64,000 nt of DNA from Myripristis murdjan. Its lineage: Eukaryota; Chordata; Actinopteri; Holocentriformes; Holocentridae. Made by a program: the position numbers and the translations under genes. The first letter of the stretch is position 1, and each line of letters starts with the position of its first letter. The stretch covers positions 20,685,321 through 20,749,320 of the forward strand of contig NC_043983.1 in assembly GCF_902150065.1 (NCBI RefSeq), read 5' to 3'. The notes beneath the pieces were generated by a model. The model was not told the origin of the DNA, searched no databases, and worked only from the letters and a program-made list of their open reading frames with translations. Shown here in pieces: positions 10,871 through 24,535 of this stretch.

Positions 10871-13800
10871 ATTGAATTTATTTGGATCTTATTTAGCCCT
10901 CCTGAGCTATTCTTCTGTGAGTTTGTAACATTAATGCAACATTTAACAATGCATGTTACAAAATACAGTTAATGTGTACAATGCAAAAATAGCCTACAGC
11001 TTGAGCTTTTTTGCATCCATGCTCACAGCTGACAACTGAATAATAAAAAAACAAACATGTATAGATGATTGTACATCTTAAAAATCTAAAACTGTTTATC
11101 TACCACCACACATGCACCCATACATTCAAGCAAACTAAACCCCAAAAACTTCAGCTTTCCACAATCATAACACAGTCAGACTTGCAGTGACATAATACTG
11201 TACAATGCAGTCGACACTGAAGATACCTACATACACAGCATACACACGTTAAATAATTTTAGTATATCCATTTTCAACAACCCAACATAACTAGAACATA
11301 ATAAAATCATAATTAAGCGTACCATTTAGACAAAACCATGTCCATTATACTCACTCCAATAATGTAGGTTAGAATTTGCAAGGTTTAATTTGACCTCTTT
11401 CATAATTACGATACATTTATAGATTTATTGGTTATGCGTTTTGAATATGTTTACTATAGTTTTCCTCAATAAATATTTGAAAGGACCCACATTGGATCTA
11501 GAGGATTATTCCTCAACCAAACTGTATGATGGGAAATATGCTCATCATGTCCTGTCACAAAGTTTGACCTGAGTAGAGAGAATATTATGTGTTTGCTGCT
11601 CATATGTTAATGTCATGTATGCTTCTCACAAGCTGAAACCTAGTATTTTATATTTATATCCTCTTTTCAAAATATCAGTAACAGTATTAGAAGGAGAAAA
11701 AAATAGGGCAGTGCATGTATGGGTGTTTGTCATCATTATCAGTATTATTTTGTAAATGCTAACACTTTGCTTGATAAAGGCTGGTTTTATTACAGTAGTG
11801 GTGAGATTTCGCCTGTCCATGGATCCTAATAAGCCCACCTCTAAACCATGAGGGCGGAGGATGCAGAGGTGAGGGCGTTCCCGCATTTTTTTTGTCTTGG
11901 GATCCGGAAGCAAAGGTCGGCTGGACAGGAGAGGGATGCTGACGTCAAGAAACTGAGTGTTGCCTTGACAACCGAGCTACATAGATGGAATTAAGCCTCC
12001 ATGTCTGTCCTCATCCGTGTTATTGGGTTAGCAGACTGCCACCCATGCATTCACTCCGACTCCAGGTTGATGCACGATGCTCTCTGTCAGCCCTTTCACA
12101 TCCTCTGTCGCTGATTCAAGAATAGCTCTGTCAAGATACTAACAAGATAAAAGTTATAAATGAGACACACATGTTGCCCAGATGGGTTCACAGAGAATGA
12201 ATAAACAGCACCTGACATCAAAATCAGTACTAACCAAATCATAAGAGGATGGCAGGCTGTGTTATGCTGTGGAGAGACTCTGAATAATGAGTCCTTTTCA
12301 TTTTTTGGGTAGTTTTTTATGAAATGCCATGGGAGGAGCTGGAAGCCCAGCAGCAACAGGGACATGTGTATTTTGATTTTCTAGAAAACACCATCTGAAA
12401 ATTTCTTTCAGGTCATTGCATATGGATGTCCATTTGGCAGTGGTTCAAAGGTGAAGGCAGAGACAGAGGAGGAGATGGTGGTCAGTTTAGTGGATCCTTA
12501 TCTCCCACCTTCAAATTCCATTCAAATTCAAACTAAATCAGGTAAAGTTGTCTTCATACTCTTAAAGATCTTCGATCACTTAACATGGAGCTACGTCATC
12601 CTTTAGATAGGATCCCACAGATGGGATTTGTTAGCCTCTTGTATTCCTAGATAGTTAAATTATTTTTTGCAATTTTAGCTTTTAACAATTGTTTTTATAT
12701 GAATAGGCATCCCACTCCTGTCCATTGCAGGTGGATCTCACACAGTAATTCACCTTATAGCCAGTTCATGAAAGCTTTTACTTTGGTGGTTCATCAGGAG
12801 CCCCCCTTTTCTGGGAAAAATCCTCTCCTGCTTATGATTTAGTGTTTAGAGGTTCATGCCTATCAGACTGAAACTTTATTGGTTTTAGTGGGACTCCTGT
12901 TCATTTTTGTGTCTTAAATGACTCATGCCTCTGCCCCAGAGACCATAAGTCTGAGAGCATCCAAAATAAGTGTAAATCCACTTCAAATATTCTCCATTAC
13001 CCACACATCTACACAGATCAGCCAGATGCTGTTGCTATGAAAAACACTTTAATGTTTTAGCCAATAACTTAAAAACTGTAAAGTAAGTTTTCAACTGTTA
13101 TCAGTCAAATCTTGTCAGATTCCTCCGTATCCATGGCACTTATTGGTTTTCATATCTGTCTTGACAGTTTTTCTGCAGTTTTGAATTTCATGTTAAACAT
13201 ATATTTTGGCTATTTTTATTGCAGTCTCATTGTAATTTTGCGTACAGCATAATGGAGTTATTAGGTTTTGGCTATTGCCAAAGGTTCTGAAACTCCAAAC
13301 CATTTGGCTGTGGTGCATGAATGAAGTGGAGGACGGAGACGCTTAAAGAAGTGATGAATAACTCCTAAATATGTAAAGCAAGAGCAGCCAAATTTCAGAT
13401 GCACATTTGACCCTAATGTGTTATAGACTAGATTTGGTCACACTCCAATGCATTATCATCATGACAACTTTGAAACAGCTATTTTTTAAAAATTTTTATT
13501 ACAATATAGTCATCACCCAGTTTTACATGCCGAATCTTTTAACTGCCTTAATCATCTTTTTACCACAGAATTTTCCTTGTAACTGTATGACTTTGACAAG
13601 CAAAAGACTTTTACAGTGAAGATGCATAAACAGAAAGGCTGGTGTGTTTCCTAAATGCTAAACCTTCCAAAGTTCACAGCAGCCTAGCTGATGGCAAGGG
13701 GTCTCCACGCATTGTCATGCCACATTTGGTCATGCTCAACAACACAAACCTGCAATTTTTTGAACGGCTGCATAGCTTTTGTCCCTACTAAAATAACCAA

Positions 13801-14269
13801 AAAAGCAAAGAAAGAAATAGTCTATATCAAAAATGCATCAAAGCAGTGAACTGTCTGTGAGTGTGAGTGTCAGTGTCCTTGAGCTTAGCAGTGTACAGTT
13901 TGGTCAGGCTTTATATCTCTCGTGTGCCTTTCTGTTGTTACTTTGCAGGAGATGAGAAAGTGCTGCAGCATTCCTTCTCCTGTCCCTTCAGGTGACACCC
14001 GTCAGGTGTCCTTGTAGCCGGGTCATTCTCTCTATAGAACAACTCCTGCAGTTGCTTGGTGCAGGTACATCTGGCCATGTAAGCTTGTGTCTGACACTTA
14101 ACATTGGCTGGGTCACCCTGTGTCTGATGGCACTGACAATGTGGATATTTATAGACATGTGCTTTGCTCAGCCTCATCTCTCCTCTGTATGCTCAGGAGG
14201 TACTACTGCTTGACTATCACAGCTGCACATGCTCAGTCTCGGCCTCTGAAGGTGTATCTCCCTGGTGCA

Positions 14270-14370
14270 TCTCTTAGGCATCCAGGGAATGGGGCTCCTA
14301 ATAAAGCCATTACCATTAAATTTAATTACCTTTGCTTATGCATGCCTCCTGGAGCAGTCGACTGGCCCCT
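14270..14370. promoter_or_regulatory. Candidate conserved non-coding element B
   Basis: About 100 bases carry stacked homeodomain- and octamer-like words: CTAATAAAGCCATTACC, TTTAATTACC and TTATGCATG. They are followed by a GC-richer block. No repeat or coding sense is seen. The call is inference from texture alone. Confidence 0.25.
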
Positions 14371-17300
14371 GCATATGAGGCTTGCACTGATGTGGAATTG
14401 GTTTATTTGGTCACCATATACATCTCTTGCCTTGTTTTAGATAGCTTAAACCTGTATAAAACATGTATTTATTAGGATATAGGTAAACCTTCTGTGAAGC
14501 AGGAGCTCTTGAAATTGTGTCTCTGCTCAGATGACAACAGCCATATTGTCCCAGTTGTGTGTGTTACCTGAGAGGAGGAGTGTTATTGCCCTGATGACAC
14601 CAGAGCTAGTGAGGCTTTGGATAAGTATGTGTTATGCAACACATTCGTACCAGGAGATTTGTAAATACTCATTCTGCAAAGCTACATAATGATGTCTAAG
14701 TCTTTATTACATGGAGTTTAGTTGCCATATGGCTATGCTGCTGTTTATACACACGAGACCCAATATTCTTCACTAACCTGCACCAACACTGGATTGAACC
14801 TTCAGTATGGCAAATTATCAGGTGGACAAGGAAGTAACAGGTTGCTTAGCAACTGGAAGACACTGCAGGTAATAAAACATCTTTGGTTTCAGTACTGTCC
14901 AATACAACCTATTGCTGCTGGTATAAGTAATTAACATGTATTTTTAAGTTATGAATCACATTCTCAGATTTTGGTACATAGTGTTATATTGTTATATGTA
15001 ATTTTATAGTGTTATATATGCATTGTCTGTTAATATATTTTACAGGCCAAAGTTTGGATTAGGATTCCAAAATTCCCTGTCATTTCCAAAACAGGAGCTC
15101 ACATTTCATTTTCAGTTCTATTCATCAGGCATACACAGCTCTGCCTGGTACGTGGAGCTAGTGCAGACATGCCACAGTTTTCTTCCGTAGTTACACACAC
15201 AATCCAAACATGACCCACACTCTCTGTTCCAATCCAAAACATCCAGAACTTAGAATAGATGTGACATGTGACGATGGAAGTTCTTACTTCTTTTTCAGAA
15301 AGCTCTCAAGTCCCACTCCAGTATGGCGTTGTCCACATCAGTTATGGATTTTGATATGTAGATGGAAACAAGTAAAGAACATTTTACTTATTATGGGTAG
15401 ATGCTGTGTAATGTTTCCATAATGGAGCGCTTTGTTGCCAAGAAGCTTTGACTCAAGGTGTGATTGTGAATGGGTTCATTAGTGAGGAAGAGAGGTGCAA
15501 GAGGGAAGGGGGAGTGCCCAGTGTTGCGATGTGCCTGCTGATCTGGCAACTGTGCTATTTCGATGTGGTTAGGAGCTCTTTAAGGTGTCTTTTTCATAAA
15601 CTTTGCATTTGAGTGAAAAGGAATTTCAGCTGCTACATCAGTAGGATAGTAAAATGGGATTCCTCTTCCATTTCGATTTAGAGAAAGACTGCATTTTAGC
15701 ATCAGCATCAGTTGTTAATAATCAGATTGGCCTGCCTTACCAGTTTCTGTTGTGAACACTGTCTGCAGTTACACAACCAACGCTGCAATACACAAGCTAT
15801 TTAAATATGTAAATACATAGCCAGCGTTTGTATTAATCCCTTATGTTAATCAGTAGTTTAAAATAACTTTCTGCTGAATCCCCACCCCAGAATGGGCTCT
15901 GATTTTGCTGCTTTACCAGTGGCACAAGTTGCATCAAGTTGGGAAGGATTTGTCACTTGTTTTCTGCCCGTGCACATTTTGTCCATTGACTAAATCAATG
16001 GTGTCTGTTCAACTTTTCACAATTTTTGCATTAACCTAACTGACAACTTGTGGATCCCAAATACGGTTGCACAAATTTTACAACCTAATAAACCTTAACA
16101 CAAAATACATACATCTATTTTATGTCAGAGCAAACCATTATAAAGTCATTGATTATCTTTTTTGCACTGTGCTGTGTACAAGTGCTCTGTGAAGATGCTC
16201 GCTGAGTATGAAAAAGTTTTGTTGTAGTGGTTTTGGCGTTTAAACAAGAACAAAATATACTTATTTGAAGGTGAAATGTGAGTGCTGAAGTTTGCAAAAC
16301 ACTGTTTTGAAAGTGTAGCTGTGTAATTCAGACTTATTATTTTGAAAATGAGGGTGATCTGTCTCAGGTCTCCGTGACAAATTCCCTGTTTGTCGCCAGG
16401 CAGTTCACAAAAATCCACCTGTGGCCCCTGTCGTCAAAGTGAAATAGATTGGCTCTGTCATTGCTTTCTTTACTCACTCACCAAGTTTGCTTGAATTTAA
16501 CACAAATCTCCCTGGAACAACATTTACCTTGCCTGCTCTTCATTCCCATTCTGCACTTTTTCAACCAAATGCTTATAAAGGAGAATATGATTAACTTAAT
16601 TTTGATGTTGTGGAGCTATTAATTCTCTAGATCTAGTGTGTGATGCATCTTGAGCATTGATTACTAGAACAATGCCATTTGATCCCTGTGTATTTTCTTG
16701 ATTAAACAATTGCTGTTGGTGGCTGGGGATGAAGGAGTTCTCATTATTGTCCTTTTTGGCCAGGGTGGATTGGAAGCATATGAAACGTATTTTAACTTGT
16801 TCAAGTCAAACTGTTAAACTGAAAGTACTGAACAGACCGATGAACTCCAGGCTAGCTGTCATGTACCACGGAGGATTGGTGTCTGTGTTCAACAAATCTC
16901 TGTGAGAGAGCTTTCCTACTTCAAATCGATAATGTAGAAAGCACAGGCACGCAGGCAGCTGTTTCACCAAAAGACTTAGCCATCTGACTGGTTTCACTGG
17001 AATGTGGTAACGAATGCCAGGCTTCTGACTAACCAGCTGACTGGCAATTATGGCACAGAGGTCAGGGTGTCTCCACCCACAGAACTTCCCAGTGATGAAG
17101 AAAGGCTAAAACTTACTGGGCTTACTGGCATTCATCACACATGCCAATTCTGGATTCTGCGGGAACTTAGCTGGTTTTTGTTTACCCTGGAGGTGAACGG
17201 GTTTGACCGTTTCCTGTAGTCACACAAATCACTGAGTTTTGTCAGCTGTTATTTTTAATAGTAGAGAACAAATTAAAATGCTTTGAAAGCCGATGTGTCC

Positions 17301-20150
17301 GCAAGAGATGGGACAGCAGAGGATTTTATCACGGCTCATGTTAAAAAACACTCAGAAAAAGTTGATGGTGGGAACTATCGACTACATAATCAGCATGATC
17401 ATAAATCGGGATAATCATGAATATCTTCACATAGGTGGCTTTAAAAACCTGTCTAACTCACTCTTATATTGTTGTAGTGTTGGAAAGACTCTGAATTTGT
17501 CTTTGTTTGTTCTTGATTTAAAAGGATGTTCACTGAAAAAAGATTTGAATCTGAAGGTAAAGTGATTCTGGTACAGTTTTAGTACCATTTTAACATTTTT
17601 AAGCATACTTGTGTGTCACAGATCTTCGTTCTCTCACCACCCTTCCCATGCTGATGCTCACTGGGCCCACAGTCTTGAAGAACCCATTTGATGTGATTAT
17701 TTCTTTCACTGTGTCGGTATGTATTACATTTCAACACCTTTCCTTCTCTTTCCTTGCAGATTTATGTTGTTCACACAAACTGGGATCTTCGATACATGAT
17801 CTCTGAAATCTCTTCTCTCCCAGGTCAGTATCACAATAGACATGCTCACATTTGAATCGGCCGCTGCAGCAAGCATCACCAGCCTTTACTGTAACTGAGA
17901 GAAGGAGTAATCAAATTACAAACATTGCTTCTCCAGGCTATCCATTATTAATCACTGCCATTCCCCATAAGTCTTTCATATCTCTTGCCAGACTTTACTC
18001 AGCTTCTTGTGTGCTGCTGCCCCCTGCTGGTGAATTTACAATAGAGTTGTAAAAGGCCCCAAGCTGTGCATAAAACTATTTCCCAGACAAAAAAGGAAAC
18101 AAACAAACAAGGGAATGACCTGAAATTAAGCAACAAAAAAGAAAATGTCCTGGAAATGAGAGAAATGACCTGAAAATAAGAAAGAAAAAAAAATATATTA
18201 GAAATCATTTGTCTTGTAATATAGTTTAACATATATAGTTTGAATAATTATGACAGTAGTTTTCTGGAAATTTCCTTTCCTAGTTTTTTGATAATTTTAC
18301 CATAATTTTCTCTCTTGTAATGTTTAGTTCATTTTCTTGTAACTGTTTCTTTACTAATGTTCGGTTCATTTCTTGCTGACTTGCTCTTCGTCTTTTTTCC
18401 TTCCTAAACACAAATGAGAAATCTGATCACAGTATTACTATTATTATTTGTGTCATATGGTCATATGATATTTGTAACTCAATAGGACTCAGTAGGAATT
18501 CAAAGTATTGCCAAAGCATATTTTTCCATGGAGGAGATATTACTGGATTTTGTATACATTTTTAATATCCACCAATATGTGCTTGACATGTTGGAAGAGT
18601 AGGTTGGTGAGTAATTTGTGCTTTTGTTCAACATTTTGTCACAGTTTTGATTCTAGTGTGGGATGTAGCATGAAAACAATGAATTTTTTTTTTTTTGATT
18701 TTGAAGATTTATATATCTTTTAAAGCATTTGTCCTGGAGAGCTGACAGTATTCTTGCTGTTGAAGCCCACTGTGCAGTGAAAGGGGATGTAAAGGGAACA
18801 CTGGTGTTGTCATACTTCTGAGGTGGAGTCTCCACTCATATCAGATTCTGGGTGAAGTCTTTACATTGAATATCCCATAAACCTTCACAGGGTTTTAAGG
18901 TGTTTACAGTTAATTTTCAGATCATCAGTAAGCCTGTTGCTGTTGTTCACCAGGCATAAAGGAAATGCCCTATCTTGTGATGGATAAACATGTTGACCAA
19001 CAGTCTGAGGTGTGAACTCCCATTGAGGCAACACATGGAGTTATTGTCAATAAAGAAATAGGAAACTGCATGATGGAGCACAGTGTTGTGTAACTTTTTT
19101 TTGATATGATCCCACTTACATTACTGTGATAGGAAAAATATAATGTGAGATCTAAATTATGATTAATCAAAGTGTGGTTTTCCTTTCTACAACTGTGACT
19201 GAAGAGCTGTTGTCTGGTTCATCATCAACAGTCCCTAACTATGCAGACAAGTTATTGAATCAGTACACATTCCTCTGATCTGTGGTTAACAAAACTCGTC
19301 CACATGATGGCAGCAGCGGGCAGCTTATAAACTAGCCCAGGTTGAAGAACGTCATATTACAGTGGACTGCACAGCATATCTGTGTCAAATGCTCTAATCC
19401 GCTTACTAACACTGATGTAGTACCCAAAAAACCCTATTTTTCCTTATTTGGTCATACTTATACACCACTATGAATCTGTAAAACATTCAATATTATAGTA
19501 TGTTCATTCAAAACATTCAGCACAGAGTCACCAGCATTTGTTACCACTTAATAATTGGTCCTTTTGATAGTATTCGTTAGGATTTTACTTGTTGCCATGA
19601 GAGCATAAAAACCTGATGACAATATGCATTTTAAAGTGGTTTGCAAAATCGAAAATGTATATTGTAACATATACTTGTGCTTAGCAGTCTTAGTAAGAGG
19701 AATTGTTATGGCCCATGCTTTTTAAAGCACAGTGGCTCATTATTGTCTTTATTCTATATAAACACAAAAGTTGGTGGCCAGCTTATGTTGCCTTCCCAAG
19801 TTGATTGATTGATTTATTGATTAAAAATTTAATCTGACAAATGCTGATTAATAGCACACATACAGTTCTTCAAGCTGAAGATATAAGAACTGGAATTAAA
19901 AGAAAGGGGTCTGGATAACACAATGAAGCTCAAGAGCTTATTTCCACTGTGGCTCTTTGGAAAAGATGGAGTGGGGGAGGAAATGGGGCAGGGCAGCAGA
20001 TTTGCAATGGCATTAATGGCACACAGATGAACATATGGCTGCATATGGAACATATTTGCCCATATCAGCGTAGGATATTCTCATCAGAATGTGTCACGAG
20101 TAGATCAGGAACTTAAAAATGTTCAAGTATATAATAAAATGATATAAAAA

Positions 20151-20184
20151 AGGCTTTAAGTCAAATTATTTTGACTTAAAGCCT
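20151..20184. repeat. Perfect 15-bp inverted repeat, 4-base loop
   Basis: The arms 20151-20165 and 20170-20184 are exact reverse complements (AGGCTTTAAGTCAAA), with loop TTAT. On the other side of one mismatched base, three further A:T pairs can form. It lies in the gng12 intron. It could be a hairpin relic of a short transposon or a chance-preserved palindrome. Confidence 0.85.
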
Positions 20185-20269
20185 CTTTCCTATGAATCCA
20201 TGCCATTCATAAGCATCACTTCAGATAGAGAGTGTCACGTAATTAATGTGGGAGTGAGAGTGAAAAAGT

Positions 20270-20460
20270 GACACAGTCGAGATGCTGGGGCAGGTGTTAA
20301 ACAAAGGCTCCTTTTTTTTCCCCCAGTGGGCAGGTGTGATGCTAATTGGCTTCAAAGCTTCAATCTCCTCTGCACAGATGGCAGAAAGAGACACTTGCTC
20401 TGTGTTAATGGACTCAACACTAATCCCCCTGTGGGGTTATTATAGCCTGTAGTTTGTGGG
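20270..20460. promoter_or_regulatory. Candidate conserved non-coding element C
   Basis: A complex, non-repetitive block with GGTGTGATGCTAATTGGC and ACTCAACACTAATCC inside an AT-rich intron. It is flagged on texture only, with no coding sense. Confidence 0.2.
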
Positions 20461-21095
20461 TACTATGAGGAAGAAGTAATTTCATTATTTGTCCAAAAAA
20501 AAGCATCATATTTAATTTTTTTTTTTACTGCAAGGAGGGTTTTTTATTTAAATCAAAACCTGGATCCAGCATAATAGCCTTTTAAGTTCATATTTTCATA
20601 TTTAACAAGGGTAGACAGAAACATGCCGTCCCCATGCCGTGTGTGCTGTTACATTTACATATTAACCAGGCATGGTGTGCTTTTCTGTTAGTAACTCCTT
20701 TTTGGCAAATGGTTAATTTTCCCAACTGTCTGCATTTCTCACACCTGATTGTTGGGATTATTACATAAAAACATGGTTCCTGGGAGAATACACACTCAAC
20801 GGTGTAGGTGTTACGATGAGTCAAAGTTTGGCTGGACTGTTGCAGCCTGGGCTTTTGAACGGCTGTGTGTCTGTTTGTATTTTTGTGAGTGTGTTTGTGT
20901 TTATTGATGTTCTTTATGTGTAGGATGTATTTTTATATATTTACTGCATTGCTGTCCCACTCGAGGGAGATCCTAGGCCGCCTCCTGCATATCCTCCATC
21001 CTGTTTCATAAGCATCTGCTCATATATGGGCATCTTCCTTCCTTCTGCTCTGTTGGCTTGGTTCCACTGCACCCGCTTCTTAAACACCCCCCCTC

Positions 21096-21096
21096 A

Positions 21097-21123
<27 letters not shown>
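21096..21123. repeat. (CA)n microsatellite
   Basis: About fourteen CA units in the gng12 intron. Confidence 0.95.
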
Positions 21124-21127
<4 letters not shown>

Positions 21128-21669
21128 AACTCCTACTCGTGCTGGTTAGCCATGGGTACAGTAGCTCTCCCCGGTGCAGGAAGTAATGTGGTTAATACTC
21201 ATTTGATGGCTTGTTCTGATGAATTGGATTCATGACCAGGAACCAGCACTGGCTGTGCATGCACATTGCTTTATTTATTTATTTTTTTGTTCTTTTTTTT
21301 CAGCTCATGGGTGGTGCAGGTTACTACTTTGACCATATGTTGAGCTTGATGGAAATACCTTAGATTTCTGCATATGCAGCTGTGTATTTCCTTCATACCA
21401 CAAATGTCAACCTCTCCTTTTCTTGGAAGCAGTCTTTTTTAAACTATAAGGCCAGCAGCTAACTAACCCCCACCCAGAAACACTTCACATGAATTTCTCA
21501 GAGGAATCAAGCTTTCAGATTCACTTTACATTAATTACTTACAGAAACATTATAAATGTTAAGAATTCCAGAAATTTTCATTCTTAATGGTTTTCATCTG
21601 CACCACCAACTCTGAGGATTCAGGCAGATGCTGAAGGACCAGTGACCAGTGTATGCTAGGTGAACTCCA

Positions 21670-22595
21670 AGCATAGATGTGGACTTGAGTCACATGACTT
21701 GAACTTGGACTCAAGGCACAAATTTGATGACTTTAGACTCAACTTGACAAATTAAGACAGATTTGTGACTCTTTCCTTAAACCCAAAGTTTAAAAGTGAT
21801 GCAGTTAACCCTTGCTTACAGGCTTTGTAGTGGTTTGAGGAAGGCTACGGAAGTTAATCTTGACCTCTCATGGTAAAAATGACTTAAATTGACATCGGCA
21901 AATCAGCTCTTCAGAGCCCAGAACCACACTGACTCACAGCAAGTCAAATCAGTGAACAATCAGCATTTGCCTAACAATGTTACAGTTACGTTAACTACAG
22001 GGAAGGAGGGTGGGAGGGACTGAGGCACTTAAGTTTGCAGACGCTCCTCTGAAAGTGTCTATGTTAGAAAGAACAGGGCAGAGGAGTGTCTGTGTGCATG
22101 CGTCATGTGTACGTAAGAGAGAGAATAGGGAAAGTCAGTTGTCAGAGGAGCAAGAAAAAAAGAAAGCACTCAGTCCAAACTGCAGTGCTCAGTAATTGAA
22201 AGTAATTGTATTGCATATTTGTGCTTTTGGTGTCTCATAATCCCATAAGGGATGGGTTGTAAGACAGGAAAGAAAAATAAAATAAAATTCATTTATTCAT
22301 TCAATCATTCAATAAGGTACTTGCACAAGAAATACACCCTGCCAATCTTTGTAATAAACCATATTCACAGGGTGCCTTTTCATTCCTGTACCTTTTTATT
22401 TTATACACAAATTGATCAATTAAGCTATTAATTATTAACTTGAAATGGGTTGTGCTAATGGACCATGTGCAATAATACAGAACACAGGCAGACGTTAATA
22501 AAGTGCATTGAGGCTTGTTTAGGACTCAGACCTCAAAGTTTTAGGACTTGGCTCTTGACCTGGGTCTTGCAGAACAGTAACTTGGTCAGTCCTCC
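21670..22595. mobile_element. Decayed non-autonomous DNA-transposon-like repeat
   Basis: The left part is a run of degenerate GACTTGAGTCACATGACTTG / GACTCAAGGCAC words. The right part (about 22520-22595) has TAGGACTTGGCTCTTGACC and GTAACTTGGTC. Together they recall a dispersed fish repeat built of 'ACTTGAGTCAC' words. Roughly 0.9 kb is spanned, with an older-looking middle. I cannot assign the superfamily; a hAT-type relic is my best guess. No coding capacity is seen. Confidence 0.5.
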
Positions 22596-24484
22596 AAGTG
22601 TCCTTGATACATGCAGGTACTCTGAAGATCCTATCTGCACAGCTGTAATGCAGACCGATGTAAGTTTTAAAGTAGGACAAGCAGCCTCATACATTTAATG
22701 CCACAGGGAACAGAAAGTATCGGTGCTGTGCAGCTGAGATAGAAACTTGGAATAATAATTCCTCATCACAGCCAAAACTCCAGCCACTGTGTTGCATCCT
22801 TTTCACTTTACCTGGAAAACTTTGAACAATGAGAACCAGTAACCAGTGTGATAAATGTAGTATTCTTAGCCAAGCAGAAACAGTATCCATCTGATGCTTT
22901 GTAGCAGTGAACAGGTGAATGTATTGCACATTCGTTGCTTCACCTGCACAGCGCCATTGGTGTGCATTAATTATTGCTGCAGTCAGAGTTGTATTATTAA
23001 CCTGAGCCCCCCCCTCTTGTTGCTTTCTTCCTTCATATGATCAGCCCACTCAACAACTAGGTCACAGAAGATCTTATTTCTGTGGATAAGATTTTTACAC
23101 AACGACCTGCAAGGCAAGAGAATGAATGACAGGGAAAAGTCTGTGAAGGGGAAAAAAGTTACAATATGTTGGTAAAAAAATGGTCCTTTCTGTTTGCATT
23201 TGCATGGTTGTGACAGTAAACAGTAGATGCATCTTGCTTATCTGTCCACGTGCCCCTGTGTCCAAATTGAGGCACTCTTGTGCCACGTGTCTGGGAGACA
23301 AGAATTCCAGCCACCCTGATCTTTGGTGTGGGAGTCGTCCAGGGAATGTCAACCTTCAGTTAACAAACACAAGAGTCTGGCAGCAAAGAAAGAAGGACCA
23401 AGGAGCAGTTGAGATGACGCTCTCCCCAGAGAAATCTCCCCAGCCACTGGTTACATGCCTGGAATTCTTGCTGCAAGCTGCTTTTTCCTGTTGCCTTTTG
23501 ATTTTTCCCCCCTTGTCCACCAGACAAGGAAATACCACCAGGCAAAGGAAATATTTGCGAATCCAGAAATAAGTTAAGCTTTAATTGCATTGCCTAGTGA
23601 CTGCAGTTGGTGGTCTGTAGCGCTATAAAATGCACCTTTGATTGATGTTCATTAGGGGTGAAACACGGTGGTATGCTGCTTGGCATTGCAAACGCGTTCC
23701 ATCGGTGTTACACTGTTCTCAAAACAAACCGCTGCAACCGGCCCTCGCATACTTTCCCTGTGAGATCCTGGTCAGCGCTTTGCATGAATACAGCATTATA
23801 ATGTTCCAAAACGCACACGACTGAAAAAGGCAATCGTTTGCCCATACAGCAAAACGGCTCAGCCTTTGTTTGCACACTAAGTTTGAATAGCATTATAATT
23901 CAGTTATTCAGACCTTTGGTCTTGGGAAGGTGAATGGATTATTCATTTCATGTTGGCTGTTCAGCAGGTTAACAATGCCTCACAGTTTAACACCATCTTA
24001 CGGGAGATCACTGCCTCTGGCCTTTTTAGGGGTAGGCTTTTCTCAGTGGCCAGCTCATTAATTTTCTATCTTAGGTAAACAATTTACTACATCATGATAA
24101 CATGCACTCAGAAGTGCACCATTTATTTATTTATTTATTTTGTCAAACCATCCCACGGTAGCTATATGAGGAAGATGAGCTGTGCGGTTGGCACATATGG
24201 CTGGATTTTATGTACTGTGGTGGTTTAGCATTCATACATTTGCATGCCTGTAAGACATAATTTGTAGATGTTACCTCGTATTCATCCTCTGTAAATTCAT
24301 TGTGTCATTACAGCTGTCATTGTTCTACTGAACATTTTGCACATGTGTTTATGTGTCTGTGTCAACAAATGAGTACAGCCCAGAGGACAAATGCTCCTGG
24401 CTCTGGCTCCGGCACCACAGGGGGCCTGTTTATGTCCCAGTAATCTTGGAATCGGTTGCTGCACTATGGCCTAGTCTGAAGATA

Positions 24485-24503
24485 ACACACACGCACACAC
24501 ACG

Positions 24504-24534
<31 letters not shown>
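24485..24534. repeat. (CA)n microsatellite with CG interruptions
   Basis: About 50 bases of ACACAC with several ACGC variants in the gng12 intron. Confidence 0.95.

Positions 24535-24535
<1 letters not shown>

Noticed and set aside
18060-18230. Repeated GAAAATGACCTGAAAATAAG-like words
   Set aside because: Only a short degenerate local duplication; not long enough to call a satellite or CRISPR-like array.
23191-23205. Overlapping octamers TTTGCATTTGCAT in the gng12 intron
   Set aside because: A single pair in AT-rich intron is expected often by chance and has no supporting context.
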